From Gemmatimonadaceae bacterium (lineage in GTDB: Bacteria; Gemmatimonadota; Gemmatimonadetes; Gemmatimonadales; Gemmatimonadaceae), in the NCBI GenBank assembly GCA_020852815.1, contig JADZAN010000018.1, positions 1-64,000 on the forward strand: a stretch of DNA of 64,000 bases, in the 5' to 3' direction. Position numbers and translations under genes: made by a program. Below are positions 55,234 through 63,750 of this stretch, piece after piece. The notes beneath the pieces were generated by a model, which saw nothing but the letters and a program-made list of their open reading frames with translations, did not search any database and was not told the DNA's origin. The first letter of the stretch is position 1, and each line of letters opens with the position of its first letter.

Positions 55234-56178
55234 ATGCCGCCGATGGTTTCCCGACTTGCCCGCAGCATGTTGTTTGTCCCGGCCTCGCGCCCGGACATGG
55301 TTGCCAAGGCCGCGCGCAGCGACGCCGACGCCGTCTGCCTGGACCTGGAGGACGCCGTTGCGCCTGACCAGAAGGAGGCGAGCCGCGCGCTGGTGGTGGA
55401 GGCGCTGACGACGCTCGACTTCGGCCATCGCACGCGCATGGTGCGCGTGAACGCGCTCGACACGATGTACACGTACCGCGACGTGATCGAGGTGGTGGAG
55501 GGGGGAGGGGCGCACCTGGACGTGATCATGCTCCCCAAGGCGGGGGGGGCCGCCGACGTGCAGTTCCTCGACCGGCTGCTGACGCAGGTGGAGGCTCGAT
55601 GCGGCATTCCGCATCGCATCGGGATCGAGGCGCAGGTGGAGACGGCGTCGGGGTTCGTGCACCTGGCGGCCATCGCGGCCAGCTCGCCGCGCCTGGAGGC
55701 GCTGATTTTCGGGATGGGCGACTATGCGGCGTCGATGCAGATGCCGCTGGGCAACATTGGTGTCGAGGACGAGCACGACGCCGCCTACGGGGCGCACCGC
55801 TGGCACGCGGTGATGCACGGGATCGTGGCGGCGGCACGCGCCCACGGGTTGCGGTGCATGGATGGCCCTGTCGCCAGCTACAAGGACGAGGAAGCGCTGC
55901 GGCGCGCCTGCGGCGTGGCGCGGGCCATGGGCTTCGACGGCAAGCAGTGCATCCACCCGCTGCAACTGTCGGTCGTGAACGCCGCCTTCTCGCCCGGCGA
56001 GCAGGAGGTGCAACGCGCGCGCGAGGTGGTGGCGCGCTACGAGGCGTCGGCGGGAGCGGGCGTGGGCGCCGTTGCATCCGGCGGGATCATGATCGACGCG
56101 GCCAACCTGCGCATGGCGCAGGTGACGCTCCGCGCCGCCGAGGCGCGCGCGCGCGCCGACCAGGAGCGTGGACGATGA
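55234..56178 (+). CDS. HpcH/HpaI-fold CitE-like acyl-CoA lyase
   Basis: A 314-residue TIM-barrel lyase of the CitE/CLYBL/malyl-CoA-lyase group: RSMLFVPASRPDMVAKAARSDADAVCLDLEDAV, MLPKAGG, IGIEAQVETASGFVHLAAI (the Mg-binding Glu) and LIFGMGDYAASMQMP (Mg-binding Asp). It probably cleaves or makes a 3-hydroxyacyl-CoA by C-C bond lysis. With an isovaleryl-CoA-dehydrogenase-like gene before and a MaoC hydratase after, (R)-3-hydroxy-3-methylglutaryl-CoA or a methylmalyl-CoA is a reasonable substrate. No citrate lyase partners are present. The stop overlaps the next start (ATGA). Confidence 0.92.
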   Translation: MPPMVSRLARSMLFVPASRPDMVAKAARSDADAVCLDLEDAVAPDQKEASRALVVEALTTLDFGHRTRMVRVNALDTMYTYRDVIEVVEGGGAHLDVIMLPKAGGAADVQFLDRLLTQVEARCGIPHRIGIEAQVETASGFVHLAAIAASSPRLEALIFGMGDYAASMQMPLGNIGVEDEHDAAYGAHRWHAVMHGIVAAARAHGLRCMDGPVASYKDEEALRRACGVARAMGFDGKQCIHPLQLSVVNAAFSPGEQEVQRAREVVARYEASAGAGVGAVASGGIMIDAANLRMAQVTLRAAEARARADQERGR

Positions 56179-56672
56179 GCGGCTCGAGCGAACAGGGCGG
56201 GCGCTGCTACGAGGACTTCCACGTGGGGCTGGTGATGCGCCACCCGCTGGGGCGCACGGTGAGCGAGGTGGACAACACCTGGTTCACCCTCCTCACCGCC
56301 AACACGAACCCCATCCACTTCGACAAGCACTACGCCGCGCAGACCGAATTCGGCCAGCCGCTGATGAACTCGACCTTCACCCTGGCGCTCGTCGTCGGGC
56401 TCTCGGTGAGCGACATCTCGCGCAATGCCGTGAACCTGGGATGGGACGAGGTGCGGCTCCCCGCGCCGGTGGTGGCGGGCGACACGATCTACGCCCAGAG
56501 CGAGGTGCTGGCGATGCGCGAGTCGGCGTCGCGCCCCACGATGGGGATCGTCGAGGTGCGCACCACCGGCTTCAAGCAGGACGGCACGGTCGTCATCACC
56601 TACCGCCGCACCATCCTCGTCTACAAGCGCGGACATGCGCCGGTGCGCCCCAATCCGACGCCGGCGGCCTAA
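56175..56672 (+). CDS. MaoC-family (R)-specific enoyl-CoA hydratase
   Basis: A 165-residue hot-dog protein. Key features are RTVSEVDNTWFTLLTANTNPIHFDKHYAAQTEFGQPLMN (the Asp/His catalytic pair lies in DNT...NPIHFD) and LPAPVVAGDTIYAQSEVL. It should add water to an enoyl-CoA to give an (R)-3-hydroxyacyl-CoA, the substrate type of the lyase just upstream. The ATG overlaps the lyase stop by four bases, so translation is coupled. The length is normal for single-domain MaoC. Confidence 0.93.
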   Translation: MSGSSEQGGRCYEDFHVGLVMRHPLGRTVSEVDNTWFTLLTANTNPIHFDKHYAAQTEFGQPLMNSTFTLALVVGLSVSDISRNAVNLGWDEVRLPAPVVAGDTIYAQSEVLAMRESASRPTMGIVEVRTTGFKQDGTVVITYRRTILVYKRGHAPVRPNPTPAA

Positions 56673-56741
56673 CGCTGTCGCCGGACGTTACGTATCACTT
56701 CGCGGGACAACGTCAACGGAGTACGAGCGGAGGAACTGAGC

Positions 56742-57569
56742 ATGAACCGGAGAAACTTCGTCGCATCGTCGGCACTGGGGACGTTGGGAGCCGCGGCTGG
56801 ACGCCTCGGGCTCGGCGCCGCGAGCGGTCCACTCGATCGCATGGCGAGTGAGCTTGAGCGCACGGCCGCTCCGCGCGCCGCCACGCGCAAGATCCTCATT
56901 GCGGGCGGTGGCTACCGCACGGCCTTCATCCGCTACATGGCGCAGCTGACGGGAAAGGCGCGGCCGCGCATCTGCTTCCTCCCCACCGCCTCCGCCGACT
57001 CGCCGCAGGGGATCATCTCCTTCTACGAGTCGTGCGCCCCGCTCAACGTCGAACCGTTCCATCAGGCGTCGTTCATCGCCAGCACGCGGCAGGACAAGAG
57101 CTGGGAAGAAGTCCTCCTCTCGGCCGATGGCATCGTCTGCTCCGGCGGCAACACGCTCAACCAGCAGGCCATCTGGAAGGCGCAGGGGATCGACCTCGTG
57201 CTCAAGCAGGCGTGGGACCGCGGGATCGTCCTCGGTGGCGCCAGCGCTGGCTCGTTATGCTGGTTCGAGGAAGGAACCACGGATTCGCGCCCCAGGGAAC
57301 TCACCATCGTCCAGTGCCTTGGCTTTCTCAAGGGGAGCCACTCGCCGCACTATGACGCCGAGCCCGGGCGGCGCCCGCTGTACCAGAAGCTGATTGGCTC
57401 GGGGCAGATGAAGCCGGGCTACGCGTGCGACAACGACGCGGGGATCTACTTCGAGGACAACGAGGTCAAGCGCGTGGTGCACACGCGAGCCGCGGCCAAG
57501 GTGTACTACGTGAGCGTCGTGGGCGGAAAGGTCGTGGAGAAAGTCATGGAGCCGGAGATGATTTCGTGA
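56742..57569 (+). CDS. exported S51 peptidase (dipeptidase E / cyanophycinase-like), paralogue 1
   Basis: A 275-residue protein with an N-terminal Tat-like signal (MNRRNFVASSALGTLGAAAG). The S51 fold has the nucleophile Ser168 in LGGASAGSLCW, an early ILIAGGGYRTAF and SGGNTLNQQAIW in the place of GGGDQ. It is probably an exopeptidase for Asp-containing or isoaspartyl peptides. A near-neighbour paralogue starts within four bases of its stop (GTGA). The start follows GGAGGAACTGAGC. Confidence 0.9.
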   Translation: MNRRNFVASSALGTLGAAAGRLGLGAASGPLDRMASELERTAAPRAATRKILIAGGGYRTAFIRYMAQLTGKARPRICFLPTASADSPQGIISFYESCAPLNVEPFHQASFIASTRQDKSWEEVLLSADGIVCSGGNTLNQQAIWKAQGIDLVLKQAWDRGIVLGGASAGSLCWFEEGTTDSRPRELTIVQCLGFLKGSHSPHYDAEPGRRPLYQKLIGSGQMKPGYACDNDAGIYFEDNEVKRVVHTRAAAKVYYVSVVGGKVVEKVMEPEMIS

Positions 57570-58462
57570 AGTGGCGTCTGGCGCTCGTCCTCGCGCTGGC
57601 GGTTGCCGTTGCACCTCCTGCGCGCATGCTCGGCGCGCAGGGCGACGGTGCGCCGCGCGGGGCGCTGTTCATCGTGGGAGGAGGGCCGCAGCCGCAAGCG
57701 CTGGTGGAGGAGTTCGTGCGGCTGGCGGGAGGGGCGGGGCGCGCTCGCGTCGTGGTCTTCGCGATGGCGAGTGCGAGCGGACAATCCAGCGGTGAGGAGA
57801 AGGCGCGCGCCTTGCGCGCCATGGGCGTCGACGCGGAGAACATCTGGATCGATCGCGGTGGTGCCGACGACAGTGCCGTGGTGCGTCGCGTGCGCCAGGC
57901 AACCGGGATCTGGTTTGGCGGGGGCGACCAGTCGCGGTTGACGGCCGCGCTCGCCGGGTCGGCGACGGCCCAGGCTATCGCCGAGCGTTATCGCGAGGGC
58001 GCGGTGGTTGGCGGGACTTCGGCAGGGGCGGCGGTCATGTCGGCGGTGATGATCACTGGCGAGGAGCGACATCCGGGTGGAGTGCGTCCGGACACGGCGT
58101 TGGCGTTTGGCGTGCTCATGCGCGACAACGTCGTCACGGCCGACGGCTTTTCCCTGATCTCCAACGCGATCATCGACCAGCACTTCGTGCGGCGCCGGCG
58201 TCACAATCGCCTCATCTCGCTGGTGCTGGAGCGCGCGCCGCATCTGGGCGTCGGCATCGACGAGTCGACGGCGCTCGTGGTCGAGGCGGGCGGCGGCTGG
58301 CGCGTCCTGGGCGAGAGCGTGGCGGTGATCTACGACGCGCGCCGGGCCGAGGTGACGGCCGGTGGCACGCTGGGGGCGAGCGGTGTGACGATGCACGTCC
58401 TCCCCTCGGGAAGCCGGTTCGAACCCGGGACCGGGCGCGCACACCTCGCGCCGCGTCGCTGA
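57566..58462 (+). CDS. exported S51 peptidase (cyanophycinase type), paralogue 2
   Basis: A 298-residue protein starting at a GTG that overlaps the previous stop, so the pair is translationally coupled. It has a Sec signal (MKWRLALVLALAVAVAPPARMLGA, then Q). Catalytic motifs are GIWFGGGDQSRL and VVGGTSAGAAVMS (nucleophile Ser152), both typical of cyanophycinase, which cuts beta-Asp-Arg dipeptides from cyanophycin. Export suggests that it acts on polymers from outside or on peptides in the periplasm. It lies 246 nt before the SusC gene. Confidence 0.91.
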   Translation: MKWRLALVLALAVAVAPPARMLGAQGDGAPRGALFIVGGGPQPQALVEEFVRLAGGAGRARVVVFAMASASGQSSGEEKARALRAMGVDAENIWIDRGGADDSAVVRRVRQATGIWFGGGDQSRLTAALAGSATAQAIAERYREGAVVGGTSAGAAVMSAVMITGEERHPGGVRPDTALAFGVLMRDNVVTADGFSLISNAIIDQHFVRRRRHNRLISLVLERAPHLGVGIDESTALVVEAGGGWRVLGESVAVIYDARRAEVTAGGTLGASGVTMHVLPSGSRFEPGTGRAHLAPRR

Positions 58463-58708
58463 CGAGGCGCGCGGCGGCCACGCCTCCGCAGGGCGAGGGG
58501 CGCGCGGCCGGGGGCCGTCTACCTATTGCGGCTGCGCGGGAATCTACTCAACATGTTCGCTTCCCCCGGCCGGCGCGTCGAATCGCTGGACGTGCAAGCG
58601 ATTGCGCGTCCGTAGTCCGGTCCGCGGGGCGTGACGAACGGAACGCCGCGCAGGCAGCGCCACGGATCCTCTGCCATGGCGCCGCGCGGCCATCTAGGGA
58701 GGAATCGA

Positions 58709-61700
58709 ATGAGACGTCGTGTGTGGTCCGCATGGCTCGTCGCCGCGGGGTGTCTGGCGACTTCACTAGTCCCGTCATCTGCCGCAGCGCAGGCGACGGG
58801 GTTCATCCGGGGAACGGTCGTCGATTCTGCGTCGCGACGGCCTATCGAGGGGGTGCAGGTGGTGCTGGCGGGGTCGACGTTGGGAGGCGTGACGGGGGCT
58901 GACGGCCGTTACGTCATCCGCAGCGTCCCGGCCGGAAACTACACCGTGCGCGCCACGCGCCTGGGCTTTGGGCCGGCGCAGCGCGGGGTCACGATCGCGG
59001 CGCTCGACACCGCGGTCGCCGACTTCACGCTTCGCGCCGCGGCGCTCAACCTGTCGCAGGTGGTCGTGGTCGGCTACGGCACGGCGAATCGCCGCGAGGT
59101 GACGAACGCGGTCACCACGGTACGCAGCGAGGAGCTGGTCAACATGCCGGTTGCCAGCGTCGAGGCCGCGTTGCAGGGCAAGGCGGCCGGGCTGCAGGTG
59201 ATCCAGAATGCCGGCAACCCCGGCAACGGCATCTCGGTTCGCGTCCGCGGCTCGTCGTCGCTCTCGGCGGGGAACCAGCCGCTGTACGTCATCGACGGCA
59301 TCCCCATGCTGCGCGAAAGCTATTCGCAGTTAGGGATGGGCGGGCAGGACGTAAGCGCCGTGAGCGGGCTGAGCCCGGACGAGATTGCCTCGATCGACGT
59401 CCTCAAGGACGCGTCGGCCTCGGCCATCTACGGCTCGCGCGGCTCCAACGGTGTCGTGCTCATCACCACCAAGCGCGGCCAGGCGGGGCGTCCCAAGATC
59501 ACCTTCAACGGCTACTACGGATCGCAGGACCTGTCGAAGAAGGTCAACATGCTCAATGCCAAGGAGTATGTGGCCTACTTCAACGAGGCGGCCCGGAACG
59601 ACGGCTACGGCGAGGACGAACTCCCGTTCGTGGCCGGTGTCGACGATACGATCAACACCGACTGGCAGGAGGCGGTCCTGCAGACGGCGCCCGTCTATGA
59701 TCTCTCGGTGGGGATGACCGGCGGGAGCGAGCGCGTGTCGTACTTCGTCTCCGGCGCCTTCTTCAACCAGAAGGGAATCCTCCTCGGCTCGCAGTACCGC
59801 CGCGCCAACATCCGCGCCAACCTCGACTTCTCGCCTAACTCCAAGCTGAGCGTGCGGACGTCGATCGGGCTGGGGCGCGAGGCCAACGTGCGCAACGAGA
59901 ACGACAACACCATCGACGGCGTCGCCACCAACGCGCTGGCCAATCAGCCTAACGTGCGCGTGCGCAACGCCGATGGGTCGTTCACCTCGACCGACGACGG
60001 CCTCGAGTACACGAACCCCGTTGCCCTCGGCGCGCTGGACAACGCCGAGTCGCGCACGCTGCGCGCGATGGGGAACACCGAGATGTCGTACGCGTTCACC
60101 GACCGCCTGCGCCTCAACGGGCGCGTGGGCGTGGACATGCTCAACCTGCGCGACCTGCGCTGGAACTCGCCGCTCATCATCGGGACCTATGCCGCCAGCG
60201 CCAATGGCGTGGCGCAGCAGGGGAACACGACGGTGAGCCGCTATGTGGCCGAGACGTTCCTGCAGTTCGACGTCCCCGGGCAGCGCTTTGGCCAGTTGTC
60301 GCTGGTTGGTGGCTCCGGCGTCGAGTACAACTCCGTCGAGAACGACTTCCTGCAGGGCGAAGGGTTCGGGAGCACGCAGTTCCGCTACCCGGGGAATGCC
60401 GGCAAGGTGACGTCGTACGACGGCGGGCGCACCGACAACAACCTCGCCTCGTTCTTCTCCCGTGCCAACTGGTCGCTGCGCGACAGGTACTTCGCCAGCG
60501 CCAGCGTGCGCACCGACGGCTCGTCGCGCTTTGGCAAGAACAACCGCTACGGCACCTTCTCGTCGGCGTCGTTCGGCTGGTCGCTGTCCGACGAGTCGTG
60601 GCTGTCGGCGATCAGGAAGGCCGGCGACCTGAAGCTCCGCGTGAGCTACGGCGAGACCGGGAACCAGGGGATTCCGGACGACTTCGCCCCGCTGGCGCGC
60701 TTTGGCAAGGCCAACTACGCCGACGCCCCGGGCATTGCGCCGTCGTCGCTGGCCAACCCCGACCTGCGCTGGGAAACCACGCGCGAGTTCGACATCGGCC
60801 TCGACTTCTCGATGTTCTCCGGTCGCATCGGGCTCGTCGCCGACCACTTCAGCAAGAAGACCGACGACCTCCTCGTGCTGCGCCCGATCACCTCGACGAG
60901 CGGCCTCACGAGCGTGTACGACAACATCGGCAACATCGAGAACCGCGGCTGGGAGTTCCAGCTCAACACCGAGCCCATTCGCGAATCGCGCGCCGGCGGC
61001 TTCAGCTGGAATTCCGACTTCAACATCTCGTTCATGAAGAACGAGGTCACCGCGCTGTATCGCGACGAGCCGTTCAACAGCGGTATCCGCAGCGTGAACC
61101 GCGTCGAAGTTGGGCAGCCGCTGGGCGCCTTCCAGACGCTGCGCTTCAAAGGCGTCGATCCGCAGACCGGCGACGCGATCTACGATGACGTGAATGGCGA
61201 CGGCGAAATCACCGCCGACGACCGCACCATCGTCGGGTCGCCGCACCCGAAGTACTTCGGCGGCTGGACCAACACGCTCAACTGGAAGGGGTTCGACCTG
61301 CGGTCGTTCGTGCAGTTCACGCAGGGGAACAAGGTCTTCAACGCGATCCGCATCTTTGCGGATGACGGGGGCTACTACTTCGACAACAAGCTGAGGGACT
61401 CCTACGTCAAGCGGTGGCAGAAGCCGGGCGACATCGCCGAGCAGCCGCGCCTGAGCTACGACGGCGTGTCCGGCGCGCGCGACGTGTCGAGCCGCTTCGT
61501 CGAGGACGGGTCGTACGTCCGCCTGCAGGAAGTCTCGCTGGGCTACCGCCTCCCGCGGTCGCTGGCACGCACGCTCAACCTGGATGAAGCGCGCTTCTTC
61601 GTCTCCGGGCGCAACCTCGTGACCTGGACCGACTACACCGGCTTCAACCCCGACGTCAACAGCAACGGCTCGAGCGCGTCGATCTCGCTCGGTACCGACT

Positions 61701-61756
61701 TCTACGCCTACCCGCTGGCCCGGACGATCTCGTTCGGCCTGCGCGGTTCGTGGTGA
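58709..61756 (+). CDS. SusC/RagA-family TonB-dependent outer-membrane receptor
   Basis: About 1015 residues. The start at 58709 has a strong AGGGAGGAATCGA before it and opens a signal peptide (MRRRVWSAWLVAAGCLATSL...). The N-terminal carboxypeptidase-regulatory-like domain (IRGTVVDSASRRPIEGVQVVLAGSTLGGVTGADG) is followed by a plug with VVVVGYGTANRREVTNAVT and the SusC signature GSSSLSAGNQPLYVIDGIPM. A 22-strand barrel ends at YPLARTISFGLRGSW (terminal Trp). It imports oligosaccharides or peptides with its SusD partner, encoded 11 nt downstream. No glycoside hydrolase or TonB gene is adjacent. Confidence 0.97.
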   Translation: MRRRVWSAWLVAAGCLATSLVPSSAAAQATGFIRGTVVDSASRRPIEGVQVVLAGSTLGGVTGADGRYVIRSVPAGNYTVRATRLGFGPAQRGVTIAALDTAVADFTLRAAALNLSQVVVVGYGTANRREVTNAVTTVRSEELVNMPVASVEAALQGKAAGLQVIQNAGNPGNGISVRVRGSSSLSAGNQPLYVIDGIPMLRESYSQLGMGGQDVSAVSGLSPDEIASIDVLKDASASAIYGSRGSNGVVLITTKRGQAGRPKITFNGYYGSQDLSKKVNMLNAKEYVAYFNEAARNDGYGEDELPFVAGVDDTINTDWQEAVLQTAPVYDLSVGMTGGSERVSYFVSGAFFNQKGILLGSQYRRANIRANLDFSPNSKLSVRTSIGLGREANVRNENDNTIDGVATNALANQPNVRVRNADGSFTSTDDGLEYTNPVALGALDNAESRTLRAMGNTEMSYAFTDRLRLNGRVGVDMLNLRDLRWNSPLIIGTYAASANGVAQQGNTTVSRYVAETFLQFDVPGQRFGQLSLVGGSGVEYNSVENDFLQGEGFGSTQFRYPGNAGKVTSYDGGRTDNNLASFFSRANWSLRDRYFASASVRTDGSSRFGKNNRYGTFSSASFGWSLSDESWLSAIRKAGDLKLRVSYGETGNQGIPDDFAPLARFGKANYADAPGIAPSSLANPDLRWETTREFDIGLDFSMFSGRIGLVADHFSKKTDDLLVLRPITSTSGLTSVYDNIGNIENRGWEFQLNTEPIRESRAGGFSWNSDFNISFMKNEVTALYRDEPFNSGIRSVNRVEVGQPLGAFQTLRFKGVDPQTGDAIYDDVNGDGEITADDRTIVGSPHPKYFGGWTNTLNWKGFDLRSFVQFTQGNKVFNAIRIFADDGGYYFDNKLRDSYVKRWQKPGDIAEQPRLSYDGVSGARDVSSRFVEDGSYVRLQEVSLGYRLPRSLARTLNLDEARFFVSGRNLVTWTDYTGFNPDVNSNGSSASISLGTDFYAYPLARTISFGLRGSW

Positions 61757-61767
61757 GGACGACGACG

Positions 61768-63126
61768 ATGCCTACACACATCATGCAGACACTCCTGCGG
61801 CGCCGCGTGGCGCCCACGTTCCTGGCCGCGCTGCTCTCGGTGGCGGCGGGGTGTGACAAGACGCTGACTGTCGAACCGACCACGCAGGTCGAGGAGACGC
61901 AGGCCATCATCGACGGGCCGAGCGCCCGCGCGGCGCTCGCTGGTGCGTATGACGCGCTCCAGGACGGGTCGTACTACGGCGGCGACTTCCTCTTCATCAC
62001 CGACCTCGCCTCCGACGACGTGGCGCACGTGGGGACCTTCACCACGTTCGCCGACGTCGACCAGGCGGTGACGGCCGCCGACAACAGCACGCTGGAAGGG
62101 ATCTGGGACGCCATCTACATCGCGATCGGGCGCGCCAACACGCTCATCGCCAAGATCCCCGCGGTCACGCAGCTCAGCGACGACGAACGCAAGGACATCG
62201 TGGGGCAGGCGCACCTGATTCGCGCGCTGAGCTACCACAACCTCGTGAAGCTCTGGGGGCCGGTCCCGATTCGCCTCGCGCCGCCGGTGTCGCTCAACGA
62301 ACTGGCCAACACCGAGCGTGCCACGGTTGCCCAGGTGTACACGCAGATCCTGGCCGACATCAACCAGGCGTCGCAGCTGCTGAGCAGCGACTTCCGCACC
62401 ACCTCGGCGTCGTACGTGGCCGCCGAGGCGATCAAGTCGCGCGTGCTGCTGTACCAGGGGAACTGGGCGGCAACGGTCACCGCGGCCGACAAGGTGATCG
62501 ACGAAGGGCTCGAACTGGCGCCGAGCTTCTCGTCGCTCTTCCAGCCGCAATCGGAAACGCCGGAAGACATCTGGCGCGTGGCGTTCACCGCCACCGAGTA
62601 CAACCTGTCGGGGTACTACTACCTGTCCAAGGCACTCGGCGGTCGCTACGAGATTGCGCCGACAGCGTCGCTCAACAACGCCTACGAGAGCGGTGATGAG
62701 CGCCTGTCGTGGAGCATCCAGCGCGACAGCCGCAACCGTCGTTTTGGCGCCAAGTGGCGCACGACGGAAGGGGCCGAGGACCTGCACGTCATCCGCTTTG
62801 CCGAAGTGCTGCTCAACAAGGCCGAGGCGCAGGCCATGCTGGGCGATCTGGATGGCGCGGTGACGACGTACAACGAGTTGCGCGTCCGCGCGGGGCTGGC
62901 TCCGCATCAGTTGGGAGTCGACGTCTCGTCGCAGACCGAGGTGCGCAACGCGGTGTGGCTGGAGCGCCGTCGCGAGCTGGCGTTCGAGGGCGATCGTTGG
63001 GCCGACCTCGTGCGCACGCAGCGTGCGGCGACCGTGCTCAACATCCCGTCGTTCAGGACGCTGTTCCCGATTCCGCAGAACGAGATCGACGTGGCGCCGA
63101 AGATCATTCAGAACTCGGGGTACTGA
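61768..63126 (+). CDS. SusD/RagB-family lipoprotein
   Basis: About 452 residues. The ATG at 61768 lies 11 nt after the SusC stop and begins a lipoprotein signal with lipobox SVAAGC; a start at 61783 is also possible. Helical TPR-like SusD features are visible: LTVEPTTQVEETQAIIDGPSARAALAGAYDALQ, an early LASDDVAHV and the C-terminal FAEVLLNKAEAQAMLGDLDGAVTTYNELRVRAGL and RRRELAFEGDRWADLVRTQRA. It covers the SusC barrel and binds the substrate at the cell surface. Confidence 0.96.
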   Translation: MPTHIMQTLLRRRVAPTFLAALLSVAAGCDKTLTVEPTTQVEETQAIIDGPSARAALAGAYDALQDGSYYGGDFLFITDLASDDVAHVGTFTTFADVDQAVTAADNSTLEGIWDAIYIAIGRANTLIAKIPAVTQLSDDERKDIVGQAHLIRALSYHNLVKLWGPVPIRLAPPVSLNELANTERATVAQVYTQILADINQASQLLSSDFRTTSASYVAAEAIKSRVLLYQGNWAATVTAADKVIDEGLELAPSFSSLFQPQSETPEDIWRVAFTATEYNLSGYYYLSKALGGRYEIAPTASLNNAYESGDERLSWSIQRDSRNRRFGAKWRTTEGAEDLHVIRFAEVLLNKAEAQAMLGDLDGAVTTYNELRVRAGLAPHQLGVDVSSQTEVRNAVWLERRRELAFEGDRWADLVRTQRAATVLNIPSFRTLFPIPQNEIDVAPKIIQNSGY

Positions 63127-63195
63127 GGGGCGGACGGGGGACGGGGGGCGGGAGACGGGAGTTTGGGGGTGCGCGGTTCACCACTTTCCACCGTC

Positions 63196-63226
63196 TGCCG
63201 TCCACTGTCCACTGTCCACTGTCCCC
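63196..63226. repeat. GTCCACT heptamer repeat and flanking G-rich tract
   Basis: Three head-to-tail copies of GTCCACT (63200-63220) with a partial one after. Just before them (63127-63165) is a G-rich, C-poor tract (GGGGGACGGGGGGCGGGAG). Both lie between the SusD stop and the terminator hairpin. They are simple-sequence; no function is evident. Confidence 0.6.
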
Positions 63227-63240
63227 ACTTAGTCCGATGA

Positions 63241-63284
63241 ACGAAAGCGGGCGGCTTCCGAAGGTTGGGAGCCGCCCGCTTCGT
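63241..63284. terminator. bidirectional hairpin terminator after SusCD
   Basis: An 11-bp stem (AGCGGGCGGCT with AGCCGCCCGCT) extended by ACGAA and TTCGT with a single-base bulge, and a 13-nt loop. It stands between SusD and the convergent lipoprotein gene. Confidence 0.72.
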
Positions 63285-63312
63285 TTGCGCAGGGGAAGAG
63301 CGCCTAACGCGG

Positions 63313-63750
63313 TCAGTTCACGCGGACCCAGGCGACGTAGCGCGAGCGGTCGATCCGGGCGGTGTCGTGGGGATGGGGGGCGAGGGAGAGAAGCGTGACC
63401 TTGTGTCCCCAGCCGCTCCCGCTCTTGGGCTCCAGGGTGGTGTGGAGCGAGAGAACGTACGACGCGGCCTTGCACCCTTCCTTGTAGCACCCCGGGTGCA
63501 CGGCGATGGTCGCGACGGCGTCGCCAGCCCAGACGCATTGCACGTTGCTCGGGCAGCGCGAGTCGCTGGGGACGTCGGTGAGCGTCATCCACACGTCCTC
63601 GACGTGGACATCCCTCCCGATGAGGAGCGGAATGGAGTCGGCCGCCTGCTGCAACGTGAAGTCGAACTCCGGGGTCAGCGGGTTCGCGCCCTGCCTGCCG
63701 CAGGCGGACGCTGCCATCAGGGCGAGGAAGGTGATGAGACGTCTGGGCAT
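63313..63750 (-). CDS. small lipoprotein, unknown function
   Basis: A 145-residue lipoprotein from the ATG at 63750 (MPRRLITFLALMAASAC). The mature part begins GRQGANPLTPEFDFTLQQAADSIPLL and contains two Cys pairs (CPSNVQCVW, CYKEGC), which may form disulfides. It ends YVAWVRVN. I do not recognise a family. The layout suggests a small secreted beta-sandwich. Confidence 0.65.
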   Translation of the reverse strand: MPRRLITFLALMAASACGRQGANPLTPEFDFTLQQAADSIPLLIGRDVHVEDVWMTLTDVPSDSRCPSNVQCVWAGDAVATIAVHPGCYKEGCKAASYVLSLHTTLEPKSGSGWGHKVTLLSLAPHPHDTARIDRSRYVAWVRVN

